From: Legionellaceae bacterium
GTDB lineage: Bacteria > Pseudomonadota > Gammaproteobacteria > Legionellales > Legionellaceae
Assembly: GCA_020831865.1 (NCBI GenBank)
Contig: JAFIFT010000015.1
Span: 81,401-145,400 of the forward strand
Direction of reading: 5' to 3'
Length of the DNA stretch: 64,000 nt
Shown: positions 9,664 to 18,487 of the stretch, piece after piece
How the letters are laid out: the number at the start of each line of letters is the position of its first letter
How positions within the stretch are numbered: position 1 is the stretch's first letter
Program-made: the position numbers and the translations under genes
Notes under the pieces: generated by a model
Databases searched by the model: none
Seen by the model: the letters and a program-made list of their open reading frames with translations, nothing else
Told to the model about the DNA's origin: nothing

Positions 9664-9694
9664 ATGATACCACAGTGTGGTGCGTATTGTGCAA
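9664..9694 (-). promoter_or_regulatory. Possible promoter for the DUF1415-cvfB pair
   Basis: On the minus strand TTGCAC (9694-9689) and TATCAT (9669-9664) are separated by 19 bases, a little longer than ideal. Initiation here would give a leader of about 27 bases before the proposed AUU codon, which supports that start. It is a pattern match only. Confidence 0.3.
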
Positions 9695-9993
9695 AGATAT
9701 GACGTGAAATTGGCATGGAAATAATACCAACAATTCACTTTATTACCACCAGTGTCGGACTTTTTTTTCCGCGCGAGCATTCGTGGGGTTGATAGGTTGG
9801 ATAGTGACATCCTCACTATCAAGATCCTGCCTATCCTTGGTACTCAAAAATTAACGACCATGTTCAAATCCATGAGTTTTTTGGGTGCAAAACCTCACGG
9901 ATAGTGGAAGTACGGTCAACGACATACCCGGAAATTATTCTTGAATAGATACGATAATGTCACTGTTTTTAGCCGCTAATACAGGTTAGACTG

Positions 9994-9999
9994 TATAAC
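9994..9999 (+). promoter_or_regulatory. Possible -10 element upstream of the 10058 operon
   Basis: TATAAC lies inside the small palindrome CTGTATAACAG, 58 bases before the TTG start of the hydrolase gene. No good -35 hexamer is found at standard spacing (TTAGCC at 19 bases is the best). The palindrome could be an operator. Confidence 0.25.
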
Positions 10000-10057
10000 A
10001 GCCGTAAGCAAACCTATGCAGTAAGAAACATCAACACAATCGAAAGAGGATGCTTAG

Positions 10058-10942
10058 TTGAAAAATGGATTTATTGACGTTGAAAATGGCCGTGTTTTCT
10101 ATCAAACACAAGGAGCGGGCGAGCGCGATGTGGTTTGGGTACACGGATTACCTTTGAATTCGGACTGCTGGTATGCCCAGGTTAATTTTTTTGAACCACA
10201 CTTTCGTAATATCGCTTTAGACCTGAGAGGATATGGAAAGTCTTCCGTTCTCCCTGACAATACTAATAGCGTGACAGAACTGTATGTGTCTGATTTGCTC
10301 GCTTTATTCAAGACCCTAAAACTCAATCAGCCTATCTTGGTTGGATTTGCTTCTGGGGGGCACGTCGCATTACGATTTGCAGCTCAACACAGTGATTTAA
10401 TACACCAACTCATTTTGATCAATGCTTCCCCGTGTTTTATGAAACAAAAAGATTGGGATTGGGGATTTACCCCCGAAACTCTGGCTGATTTTATAAGCAA
10501 AATACACCGCGCAGAATTGCCTGGACAAGTATCTGAGCTCATTTTTGCTAACGCACTGAAAGACTGTACTCATACGCAAAGGGAAAAACTACAAACATGG
10601 TTTGAGGGGATGCTTTCCAAAGCTAAAAAAGAAACTATTTTGGCTTTTTTTAATAATATTGCGCATGATGACGATAGAAATTTACTACAAGATATTGTGG
10701 TGCCCACATTGATTATTAGCGGCATTCTTAGTGATGAAGTCCCTCCTGAAGTAGGCTTATATCTACGTGAACACATTAGAGACTCGCAACTTTTTGAGCT
10801 CAACCACATTGATCAATTTGCTTTTGCCACACAATCATCTCTCGTCAATCACATTATTAAACAATTTATCAAGCCCAGTTGCCGCATTTGTATTCCTGAT
10901 GAAACCATAGGAGATAATAATGGTAGAGTACACCACGCCTAA
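10058..10942 (+). CDS. Alpha/beta-hydrolase fold protein lacking the nucleophile serine
   Basis: The 294-residue protein has the fold markers VVWVHGLPLNSDCW (oxyanion region) and LDLRGYGKS. The nucleophile elbow reads V-G-F-A-S-G-G where the family has G-x-S-x-G-G, so Ala98 occupies the catalytic serine position. The acid (SDEVPP) and the His (LNHIDQF) are still present. It may be a pseudo-enzyme with a binding role, or Ser99 may have been recruited. The frame opens with TTG at 10058, 7 bases after a strong AAGAGGA site. It overlaps the next gene by 23 bases, so the two are translationally coupled. No signal peptide is seen. Confidence 0.75.
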   Translation: MKNGFIDVENGRVFYQTQGAGERDVVWVHGLPLNSDCWYAQVNFFEPHFRNIALDLRGYGKSSVLPDNTNSVTELYVSDLLALFKTLKLNQPILVGFASGGHVALRFAAQHSDLIHQLILINASPCFMKQKDWDWGFTPETLADFISKIHRAELPGQVSELIFANALKDCTHTQREKLQTWFEGMLSKAKKETILAFFNNIAHDDDRNLLQDIVVPTLIISGILSDEVPPEVGLYLREHIRDSQLFELNHIDQFAFATQSSLVNHIIKQFIKPSCRICIPDETIGDNNGRVHHA

Positions 10943-12143
10943 CGCATTCTATGATTTATATTATGATTTTACCGGCTATACCCATAATGATTACCCGAAA
11001 AATCAAACTGCAATTGCGCAAGATTTGTCTATGGTCGTTGCCCAATCATCAAAGCAAAAACCTGGTCCGCTGATTATCGCAAACTCCGTTGGCATCTATG
11101 TTTATAGTGGAGAAAAAGGACACCGCCTGATGAGTTCAGCCAGTTATCGGGCTCAGCCTGATTCTGGTTTTTATGAAATTACCAGTGTCTCGCACGTCGG
11201 TCCTGCAATCGCCTATCTTGGGGCACTTAAAGACTTAGGCAGCGCATTATGGGAAAAGCATCTTGATCCCTTAATTCATCACCTCCGGGCTGTGAGAGAA
11301 GTGAACTCGGCGCCTCAGTCCGAACATTGGTTAACTCAGTTAAATGCCCCCATATTTCGTGGCAAAGAAACACAAATCAAAAATATGATTGACTATGCCT
11401 GTTCGCTTGCAGCCAATTACTTACTCAAGGTTAAAAAAGAAAAAACGGCTTTTGGTAGCCAGCATATTGTTGAGAATTTTCTAAATATTCAAACCGCATC
11501 ATATCCCATTCCATATGATAACGTAATGATAGGAACCTTCGCATTAGCGGGATTACAAAGCATGTTTGAACTATATCATGCTCTTCATAACGTTGAGATT
11601 GATTGGGAGCATGCTAAAATTATTCTGCATAATCTGGCGGGCACCAATTATGGCGCAGGTATTACAGCGGGATCAAACTGGTTAGTACCGGTTATACAAT
11701 CGATTGCGGGTACTGCTTTAGATCCTAAACGTATTTTGATCGTTCCTTATGCGCCTTTGCCAAATAATATAGGTGCTGTGTCCTTGTCTGATGAAGATTT
11801 TGATGCTGTTTCAAATAAAATTTGGGGAGCCATCTATACACGGCCTTTTATTTCAGAGGCGGCATTTTCACATGTTGAAGATCTTGTCATCCCGTATCGG
11901 GCGCCATTGCCCGGTGATTACGAAGCCACAAGTGCAGATGACATCCACGATTTTATCAAACGCTTAAAATTCTCTGTTACCAGCCCCAAACAAATGTTGT
12001 CAAATACGGTTGGCTTTTGGCTGGCAGGTGAAGCTGTGAAGAAGAAATGGCAATTTGAGCACATGGATCTGCCTGGACTCACGCATGGCTTTCCCTCGGG
12101 GATGACAGAATACCCTGATCATGCTCCCTCCATTACTGAATAG
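10920..12143 (+). CDS. Conserved-looking protein of unknown function, 407 aa
   Basis: I do not recognise this family. The protein is soluble and has no signal peptide or membrane helix. Its sequence alternates mixed alpha/beta segments: LIIANSVGIYVYSGE near the start, a helical middle (MIDYACSLAANYLLKVK), a Gly-rich stretch AGTNYGAGITAGSNW, and a C-terminal region with PGLTHGFPSGMTEYPDHAP. The ATG overlaps the hydrolase gene and has AGGAG 6 bases upstream. The EPTP-repeat gene starts 10 bases after its stop. Such tight packing suggests that the hydrolase-like protein, this protein and the propeller act in one process, possibly a small biosynthetic or lipid-modifying pathway; that is a guess. 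Confidence 0.75.
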   Translation: MVEYTTPNAFYDLYYDFTGYTHNDYPKNQTAIAQDLSMVVAQSSKQKPGPLIIANSVGIYVYSGEKGHRLMSSASYRAQPDSGFYEITSVSHVGPAIAYLGALKDLGSALWEKHLDPLIHHLRAVREVNSAPQSEHWLTQLNAPIFRGKETQIKNMIDYACSLAANYLLKVKKEKTAFGSQHIVENFLNIQTASYPIPYDNVMIGTFALAGLQSMFELYHALHNVEIDWEHAKIILHNLAGTNYGAGITAGSNWLVPVIQSIAGTALDPKRILIVPYAPLPNNIGAVSLSDEDFDAVSNKIWGAIYTRPFISEAAFSHVEDLVIPYRAPLPGDYEATSADDIHDFIKRLKFSVTSPKQMLSNTVGFWLAGEAVKKKWQFEHMDLPGLTHGFPSGMTEYPDHAPSITE

Positions 12144-12153
12144 GTATCACACA

Positions 12154-13242
12154 ATGAAACTAATCGAATATCAACGTATACAATCCAGTGGTGCCCGGGG
12201 TGTTGAAATTTTTAACATTGAGGGTAACACGTTTTTAGCGATTCCCCAATTAGCTGAAGATATTAGCACTGATCCACCGAATATGAATGGGGGCAATAGT
12301 ATGGTCGATGTTGTGATCTACCAATGGAAAAACAAGGCATTTGATGACTATCAACGTATCGTCTCTTATGGAAACGAACATGTCAGTTTTTATGCCTTCG
12401 ATGGACGCTATTTTTTAGCGGTTGCCAGTATACGCAGTGGCAAATCCCCGAACTTCGAAATGAACATCCCATCGGTGCTCTATGAATGGCAAGATGATTG
12501 TTTTGCGATATTACAATCGTTTGATACATTTGCTGCTAAAAGTTGCCAATTTTTTACGATGGACAACCAACATTATCTGGGTTTTTCTGAAGGGGTTCAG
12601 GAGGCTGGTATGGAAGATGCTCAATCCTTATCGTCTCATCTTTATCACTGGACCGGTGAACATTTTGAGCTGTTTCAGTCTTTGCCCTCGGCTTGGGGCT
12701 ATGACATGAGCTTTTTTCAAATTGATGGTTGTTCTTTTTTAGCCATTGCGGATAATAGCACCACATCCACGATTTACAAGTGGAATGGTGAGCGATTTGT
12801 ACCGTTTCAAGATGTTGCAGAACAAGGTGGGGGGCGTCAATTTTGTTATTTTTCCATACAAAACCACCATTATCTTGCCTTTGCTAATTTGTTACATGAT
12901 AGTGTGTTATATCGATGGGATGGAACCATGTTTAGAGAATATCAAGTATTACATGGGAAGGCCGCGCGAAATTTTTATGTCTTGCAAAGAAATAATCAAA
13001 CCTATTTATTTCGCACTAATTTTATGACAGGAACCAGAGAACAACCTATTACACAGATGGACTCGACAGTTTATCAATGGTGCAATCAACAATTTTATCC
13101 CATAGTAAGTTATGAAACTCATGGCGGAACCGAGTCTCATGCATTTGAAAGTGATAACCGTATTTTTTTGGTAGTTTCCAATAGCCTCAGCCAGGATGTC
13201 CGTTTCCAAACCCCAACTATCGTCTACGAAGTATCGTTATAA
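12154..13242 (+). CDS. EPTP/EAR-repeat beta-propeller protein (seven repeats)
   Basis: The 362-residue protein is built almost entirely of EPTP (EAR) repeats, each near the pattern Y-x-W-x-x-x-x-F-x-x-x-Q-x-(12)-F-x-x-x-x-x-x-Y-L-A-x-A. Seven W-containing units can be counted (YQWKNKAF, YEWQDDCF, YHWTGEHF, YKWNGERF, YRWDGTMF and YQWCNQQF, plus the first, which is completed by the C-terminal IVYEVSL strand), which fits one closed seven-bladed propeller. In animals such repeats (LGI1, VLGR1) bind partner proteins; bacterial forms are rarer. No secretion signal is visible. The ATG at 12154 is preferred to 12121 because the latter overlaps the preceding gene, and it stands 10 bases after that gene's stop. 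Confidence 0.8.
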   Translation: MKLIEYQRIQSSGARGVEIFNIEGNTFLAIPQLAEDISTDPPNMNGGNSMVDVVIYQWKNKAFDDYQRIVSYGNEHVSFYAFDGRYFLAVASIRSGKSPNFEMNIPSVLYEWQDDCFAILQSFDTFAAKSCQFFTMDNQHYLGFSEGVQEAGMEDAQSLSSHLYHWTGEHFELFQSLPSAWGYDMSFFQIDGCSFLAIADNSTTSTIYKWNGERFVPFQDVAEQGGGRQFCYFSIQNHHYLAFANLLHDSVLYRWDGTMFREYQVLHGKAARNFYVLQRNNQTYLFRTNFMTGTREQPITQMDSTVYQWCNQQFYPIVSYETHGGTESHAFESDNRIFLVVSNSLSQDVRFQTPTIVYEVSL

Positions 13243-13282
13243 ATCGAGACATGTTTGGAACATGTCTCAAAGGGTTTAAAAT

Positions 13283-13518
13283 ATGGAAATAAGTCTCCGT
13301 GAACTAGGGAAGCCAATAGCGGATGGCAATATTTTTATTCATCCAGCAGTGGAAGAAGGAATATTTATACCTGGTACCGCATCCTCAATCTGTGTTACCC
13401 CGTGGGTGTTAGTCCATATCGCGCTGATTGATCGGTTATTCCAGTGCATGCAAAAACGCCCGAGATCAATTTACCATTTGTGAATGACGCGTTCAGAGCC
13501 TATCATATCGGCTCTTAG
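13283..13518 (+). pseudogene. Small gene of unknown function broken by a frameshift
   Basis: The first frame from ATG 13283 reads a protein-like sequence (MEISLRELGKPIADGNIFIH, then EGIFIPGTASSICVTPW) but degenerates after about residue 50. From 13432 the next frame continues with SVIPVHAKTPEINLPFVNDA and FRAYHIGS, ending at TAG 13516. The pieces together would give a protein of about 77 residues. The shift must lie between 13429 and 13440. It could be a true inactivating mutation, a sequencing error or, less likely, programmed frameshifting. I do not recognise the family. It follows the EPTP gene by 40 bases and may be the last member of that operon. Confidence 0.45.
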
Positions 13519-13683
13519 TGCCCCATTGGTATCCAATCAATTTGGGGCGGGCATACTCAGTTATAGCTCGGCCTCAACTATTTTGCCTTAGCCTCGGGCG
13601 CTTTCAAATCCTCAAAGTGTGTTCTCAGCCCTCTCTTTGTGTTATTGTTGCGCTCATTTTCGCCTTCACTATAAGGAGCATCC

Positions 13684-16446
13684 ATGCCTGATCCCATTCA
13701 AAGAGTAGAAATACCTGTATCTACAGAGGTGTTACCAAGACCTAACCCGAAAAGTCGTAGCTTAAGAGCGATGGTGATCACCAGTAATTTGGCAAAATTT
13801 AAGGAGTTTCGAGAGGTTTTGGGTGATGGGTACGGGATGGATATTACTCGGGTTGACCGTGACGAACAGGTCTCAATCGAAGAGCAGTGTATTGCTATCA
13901 TGAAAGAGGCACAATTTACGCCGCATTTTATGTTGCGTGAAGAAACAACTCTGGTGAATGTCGATAGTAATGAAGACATCACGCACTATACGATTGATGA
14001 ATTGGCATCATTTCACTTAAGTAATGTTCGCCATACCTCAAAACTGAGTGTGTATAAGCCTCAATGGCAGGGCGAACCCGTCCGAACATTAAGCCACTTC
14101 ACTGTGCGTGACTATGAACAGCGTTCCTATGGGTATATTGACATGGAGAAACGTGTTGAGTGTTCCCACGGTTTCGGATGGGACTCGGTATTTGTCAATA
14201 GCGTAACCAATCTCAGCAATGAGGAGTTTTTCGAGCAATTCGGGAAAAAATCTGCCAGACAGCATACTGCCAGTGATTTTATCATTTGCTATCTTCGCTA
14301 TAAGGCCCTGGTCAGTTTAAAGCATCATGAAATGCCTATTACCAAGCCCATTGATTTTGGTGCAACGTATATTCATTTAACCCAATTTATTCAAAACAAT
14401 CCGCACCTTTCAAATCCTTTTGTAAATCAATGGGGTGTGGCCAGTTTGCGAAACACTATGGTCAATGATGGAATGTTTTTTAAGGCGGCATGGAGTCGTG
14501 CCGTTAAAAATTTTTTCTCGCCACCTTTTTCTGGCTTACCATTAACCGCCAAACAAGGTGCAGCCGAAGAAACCATTTTTGGCACACATGACATGTTACA
14601 CCATGCGGTTCCCGATCTGGTCTGCAATGCAAAACCCGGCAAATACCATTTTCAAATCTATAGCGCCTGGCGCATGATCAGCGAAGCATGTACCCTGGTG
14701 CTGGCTGATATGTTTTATGCGGATGGTTTAATTCAAAACGGGGTATCTTCAGATAACGTCGATAAACGCATTCATCCTTTGTTTGTTGCTGTTAAAGACG
14801 TACAGATGATTGATGATCCGACTCGTATGAGTGTTGAAGATCGCTTGGCTTTTATCAAAAGTCTTCTATTTGCCAACATGCGGTTTGCGCTTCATGGTGA
14901 TGACAGCGTTTGGAAGCAAGTATTAACGCAGGCGGATGGTACTATTTTACCAGAACACCAACAGCGTTTGGATGCTTATAAAAACCACTTTGCCAAATTT
15001 TTTATCGGTGATAATGCGTGGACAAGGGCAAACTTTGACAACATGAATGCCAAGCGTGCGTCTTTAGACTCCTGGATTGACTCTGTTGGAGAGGATGCTT
15101 TTAGGGCGGCTAATATTCCGTTACTGTCTGATATTTGTCGAGAGCTTGGCAGCGACTTGGCTGACTACAATGCCGTATCTGAAGCGGTGTTTGAGTATGT
15201 GTTTACAACAAGATTAAAGCCCAGTCTTGAACGGCCAGTCGTCGATTTTGATGACGACAACCTCATTCAATCTCGCGCATTTCGTCGTTATCTTATGGGA
15301 CAGGTCAGCCTTTTTTCAAAATACCCAACACCACTGGGCCTGGAGAAGATTAAAGATGGAATGTTATCCAGAATTCAAAATACCGAGCCGTTTACCATCG
15401 TTGAACAAAACAATATTTGTGAAAATCTAAAACGCTATATTATGTCCTTGGAAGGTATGCGGTTGATGTCTCGAGCTGAGGCCAAAAATGCCATTGATTG
15501 TTTCCCGGTATTTCCCCCAGTGTACATATCTTACCCCGAAATGCAGGAAAAATATGGCACAATTGAACGTTGTGTTAAGGAACAGGTCGAGGCGTATACT
15601 GATCCCGCGGCCCGTACCGCTCCTCATCCCAACGCCTTGTTTTCAGGCTTAAATACAGATACCCCCGTAATGCCCCCCAGTAAACCCTCAACAAGCGGGT
15701 TATTCAAATTAACAGTTCAACAACCTGTGATCAAGAAGGCCATTCATCTATTGGGTGCTCCTGGCGTAGGTAAATCAACCCAAACAACAGCTATTAGTGC
15801 TATCATCCCCGGTGTGATGTGTATTTCAACGGGCAATTTGGTTAGGGCATTATTGGCTAAAGTAGAGGCAGGGGTTGCGCCACTGTCTTCTGTAGAGCAA
15901 GAGGCGGCAAGGTCGCTGGATATCATGAAAGCAGGCGGCTTGATGGATGATAAGGCTGTTTATGCACTTTTAATGGCGCATATATCAGAAGATGGGGCCG
16001 GACGTGATGCCGTTCTGAAGGCACACACCATTGTGTTTGATGGGGTACTCAAAGAAGCTAAAAATGTGAGTGCCTTCAATCAGGCTCTTGCAGCATTTAA
16101 CCAAGCCAATCCCAACCTCGTCGTACATATAACCGCGGTAGTTGATTTAACAGCGGATAAAGAGATGTTAGAACAACGGCATCAATCCCGTGTAAAAGAA
16201 GCACAAGCTTTGAAAGCAGCGCAGCGACCTGATGACTCCAATGATACCTACACCAAAAGATTAGATCTGTATATGAATAATATTCACGCATTATTAACAA
16301 GACTCTCTGAAGAGCATGACGGTATTGCATATTCGGATATCGATACTTCAGGCGGTATTGAGCCCACCACAAGACGTTTGCGTGAGATCATTGAAGCGAC
16401 TACAACAGCCAGTACTCTTTCCCAAGGGGAAAGCATGCTTACTTAG
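13684..16446 (+). CDS. HAM1/ITPase-like and adenylate-kinase-like fusion protein
   Basis: The 920-residue protein combines two nucleotide enzyme folds. Residues 30-200 resemble RdgB/HAM1 NTP pyrophosphatases: MVITSNLAKFKEFREVL matches the usual I-x-T-x-N-x-x-K-x-x-E-F start, and GFGWDSVF (163-170) followed by FGKKSARQ matches GFGYDPIF and the K-x-SHR segment. Residues 691-699 are a P-loop GAPGVGKST followed by ISTGNLVRALL and FDGVLKE, which correspond to adenylate kinase Walker A, ISTGDMLR and DGFPR. Residues 200-640 form a large helical region with THDMLHHAVPD that I do not recognise. The Ser-Thr-rich linker near 655-670 separates it from the kinase part. Cytosolic nucleotide sensing or cleansing, or action on host nucleotides after secretion, are both possible. 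The ATG has TAAGGAG 7 bases upstream. Confidence 0.7.
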   Translation: MPDPIQRVEIPVSTEVLPRPNPKSRSLRAMVITSNLAKFKEFREVLGDGYGMDITRVDRDEQVSIEEQCIAIMKEAQFTPHFMLREETTLVNVDSNEDITHYTIDELASFHLSNVRHTSKLSVYKPQWQGEPVRTLSHFTVRDYEQRSYGYIDMEKRVECSHGFGWDSVFVNSVTNLSNEEFFEQFGKKSARQHTASDFIICYLRYKALVSLKHHEMPITKPIDFGATYIHLTQFIQNNPHLSNPFVNQWGVASLRNTMVNDGMFFKAAWSRAVKNFFSPPFSGLPLTAKQGAAEETIFGTHDMLHHAVPDLVCNAKPGKYHFQIYSAWRMISEACTLVLADMFYADGLIQNGVSSDNVDKRIHPLFVAVKDVQMIDDPTRMSVEDRLAFIKSLLFANMRFALHGDDSVWKQVLTQADGTILPEHQQRLDAYKNHFAKFFIGDNAWTRANFDNMNAKRASLDSWIDSVGEDAFRAANIPLLSDICRELGSDLADYNAVSEAVFEYVFTTRLKPSLERPVVDFDDDNLIQSRAFRRYLMGQVSLFSKYPTPLGLEKIKDGMLSRIQNTEPFTIVEQNNICENLKRYIMSLEGMRLMSRAEAKNAIDCFPVFPPVYISYPEMQEKYGTIERCVKEQVEAYTDPAARTAPHPNALFSGLNTDTPVMPPSKPSTSGLFKLTVQQPVIKKAIHLLGAPGVGKSTQTTAISAIIPGVMCISTGNLVRALLAKVEAGVAPLSSVEQEAARSLDIMKAGGLMDDKAVYALLMAHISEDGAGRDAVLKAHTIVFDGVLKEAKNVSAFNQALAAFNQANPNLVVHITAVVDLTADKEMLEQRHQSRVKEAQALKAAQRPDDSNDTYTKRLDLYMNNIHALLTRLSEEHDGIAYSDIDTSGGIEPTTRRLREIIEATTTASTLSQGESMLT

Positions 16447-16673
16447 CCCTTAGCTTGGGTGCCGTTTGTAAGGATGATGTCACCTAAAAGCGTTGGGCTC
16501 ATTGGAGGACTTTGGGGTGGCATTATCATGGGAAGCGTTTAGCCTGTATGCTTATAATGTGCTTACGTTTAATGGATGACGAGATATCAAACAGCCTGGC
16601 GGAATTGATTTTATTGCTGTGGGGTAAAGGGTATACTTCCCTTATACCACATAAGCATAGGATGGAGTTTACA

Positions 16674-17528
16674 ATGCTCATTTCGCATGGGAGCAGCACA
16701 CCAATACCGGTCAATGACATTAAACAGCGCCTCAAAAACCTTACTCATCCTATTTTGCCCTGTAATGTTGAATTACAATTAGTTGACGAGCTTAACGAAT
16801 TCCCACTGGGACAATTTCTACTTGCAAACAAAGGGCTGAATGGTTTTTGGACGGCTTACGTCATTCTGCATGGCCCCCTCCGCCATAACCTGCATCCACT
16901 CGAAGAATGGTTGCTACATTACTCACCAGGAATCAAGGCAACACAGCAACGCTTTGCCATTTTTCAAGAGACGTTGCAAAGCCTTCTGCACGAAGGTATT
17001 CACCTGGCCTCTATCCCTTGTGGCTTGATGGATGATTTATTGAGACTTGACTATTCTGCACTTCATAATTACCACCTGACAGGCATTGATTTAGATAGTC
17101 TTTCTCTTGAGCAGGCATCTAAAAATGCTGAGAGATTGAATATTAAAAAGGTCACTTACCACCAAATGAACGCCTGGGATTTGAAGGTTAAGGATAAGTT
17201 TGATGTGATAACCAGCAATGGTTTAAATATCTACGAGCAAGATAGCCTCCGTCTCATTGACCTGTATCGACAATTTCATAGCTCTTTAAATAAAACAGGC
17301 TACCTGTTAACCAGTTTCATTACTCCTCCATCATCTAACTGGCAAGTAAAAAATTCGGATGACCTTATTAAGCAAGCCGCTATTTTTTCAGATATTCTAC
17401 AAGCAGGCTGGCAGTGCTTCACTACTGAAGATGAAACTTGTCTACAACTTGAAGAGGCGGGATTTAAGATTGAAAAAATTACGTATGACGAACAAAAAAT
17501 TTTCCCAACCGTTTTAGCCAAGAAATGA
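16674..17528 (+). CDS. Class I SAM-dependent methyltransferase
   Basis: The 284-residue protein shows a Rossmann-like SAM-binding core: LASIPCGLMDDLLRLDYS (motif I region), HLTGIDLDSLSLEQA with the acidic residue that holds the ribose, KVTYHQMNAWDL, and FDVITSNGLNIYEQD. The substrate is unknown. The start is placed at ATG 16674, which has GGATGGAG just upstream; the frame remains open back to 16512, but that extension does not look like protein. It stands alone, so nothing ties it to the large biosynthetic operon downstream. A role as a tailoring enzyme is possible but unsupported. Confidence 0.75.
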   Translation: MLISHGSSTPIPVNDIKQRLKNLTHPILPCNVELQLVDELNEFPLGQFLLANKGLNGFWTAYVILHGPLRHNLHPLEEWLLHYSPGIKATQQRFAIFQETLQSLLHEGIHLASIPCGLMDDLLRLDYSALHNYHLTGIDLDSLSLEQASKNAERLNIKKVTYHQMNAWDLKVKDKFDVITSNGLNIYEQDSLRLIDLYRQFHSSLNKTGYLLTSFITPPSSNWQVKNSDDLIKQAAIFSDILQAGWQCFTTEDETCLQLEEAGFKIEKITYDEQKIFPTVLAKK

Positions 17529-17785
17529 TGGATTAAAAAGGTAATTTCAGTTTAAAAAAGCAATACTCTAAATTAAGCTTTTATAAAATAATCAATTGAT
17601 TTGTAAATTAACATTAGATCAAAGCGTTGAGGTATGAGTTTATTCTGAACTTACCCGGTCTTGCCATCCCAAAAGTGAGCAAAGTATGATTTTACCCTGC
17701 TTAGAATCATTTAAAATTAGATAAGCTTTCATCAATATGATATAACCCAATTTTTTTAAACATGCTGTGTTTTAAGAGGTGGTAA

Positions 17786-18274
17786 ATGAAGAAAGAATGG
17801 TTGGAAGTGTCCGAGATGAAGTTGGTGGGTATGAGTATTCGTACGAATAATACCTTGGAAATGAATCCTTCTACAGGAAAAATTGGGCCATTGGTGGGGG
17901 AGTTTTTTGCCAAAGGCATGGCTAATAGCATACCCAATAGAAAAACTCCAGGTGTGACTCTGTGCTGTTATACAGACTATGACAGTGATGAGAACGGAGA
18001 CTATCTCTACTTTGTTGGAGAAGCGGTCACCTCTTTCGATGATGTTCCTGAGCAATTCAAAACAGTGATTATTCCAACGGCCAAGTATCTTAAGCTGACC
18101 ACTGAAGAGGGCCCAATGCCGAATGTCGTTTTTTCAGCCTGGCAAGATATTTGGAAAATGACCCCCAGTGATTTAGGAGGGGAGCGTGCCTATCAAGTGG
18201 ACTTTGAGGTCTATGATCAACGATCCCTGGATCCCGCTAAAACGGTAATGGATATATATATCGGTCTTAGGTAG
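17786..18274 (+). CDS. GyrI-like small-molecule-binding (effector-binding) domain protein
   Basis: This is a 162-residue stand-alone domain of the AraC effector-binding/GyrI type: an initial strand with LVGMSIRTNN, a middle VTLCCYTDYDSDENGDYLYFVGEAV, the conserved IIPTAKYLKLTTEEGPMPNV, a W-x-x-I-W helix, and the closing Y-Q-V-DFEVYD with an acidic strand. No DNA-binding domain is attached. Relatives bind drugs or other hydrophobic small molecules, and some inhibit DNA gyrase. AAGAGGTGG precedes the ATG. The nearby upstream TATAAC at about 17742 may be its -10 box. Confidence 0.8.
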   Translation: MKKEWLEVSEMKLVGMSIRTNNTLEMNPSTGKIGPLVGEFFAKGMANSIPNRKTPGVTLCCYTDYDSDENGDYLYFVGEAVTSFDDVPEQFKTVIIPTAKYLKLTTEEGPMPNVVFSAWQDIWKMTPSDLGGERAYQVDFEVYDQRSLDPAKTVMDIYIGLR

Positions 18275-18287
18275 GCTCAATTGATGA

Positions 18288-18329
18288 ACTGAGGGGGCGT
18301 ATTTTTTTGCCTTCTCAGTAATAATTTTT
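18288..18329 (+). terminator. Possible terminator after the GyrI-like gene
   Basis: An 11-pair stem (ACTGAGGGGGC with GCCTTCTCAGT, two of the pairs G-T wobbles) encloses a T-rich loop, and is followed by AATAATTTTT. It begins 14 bases after the stop codon of the GyrI-like gene. Confidence 0.5.
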
Positions 18330-18487
18330 GGGTCATGTTCTTGCCTCTAAGGCTTTTTTGATTAATCACAATAATTAACATAGTGCTTCATTTTTGACTT
18401 TCTCGTTTTGTTATGGTAGTCTTGCGCTTGATATGGATTTTAGTTTGGGTTTAGGGAATTCCTTGTTTAAATAGGGTTTAAAATTAG

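Noticed and set aside
16512..16673. Upstream extension of the methyltransferase frame
   Set aside because: No ribosome site and an unlikely composition; ATG 16674 has GGATGGAG just upstream.
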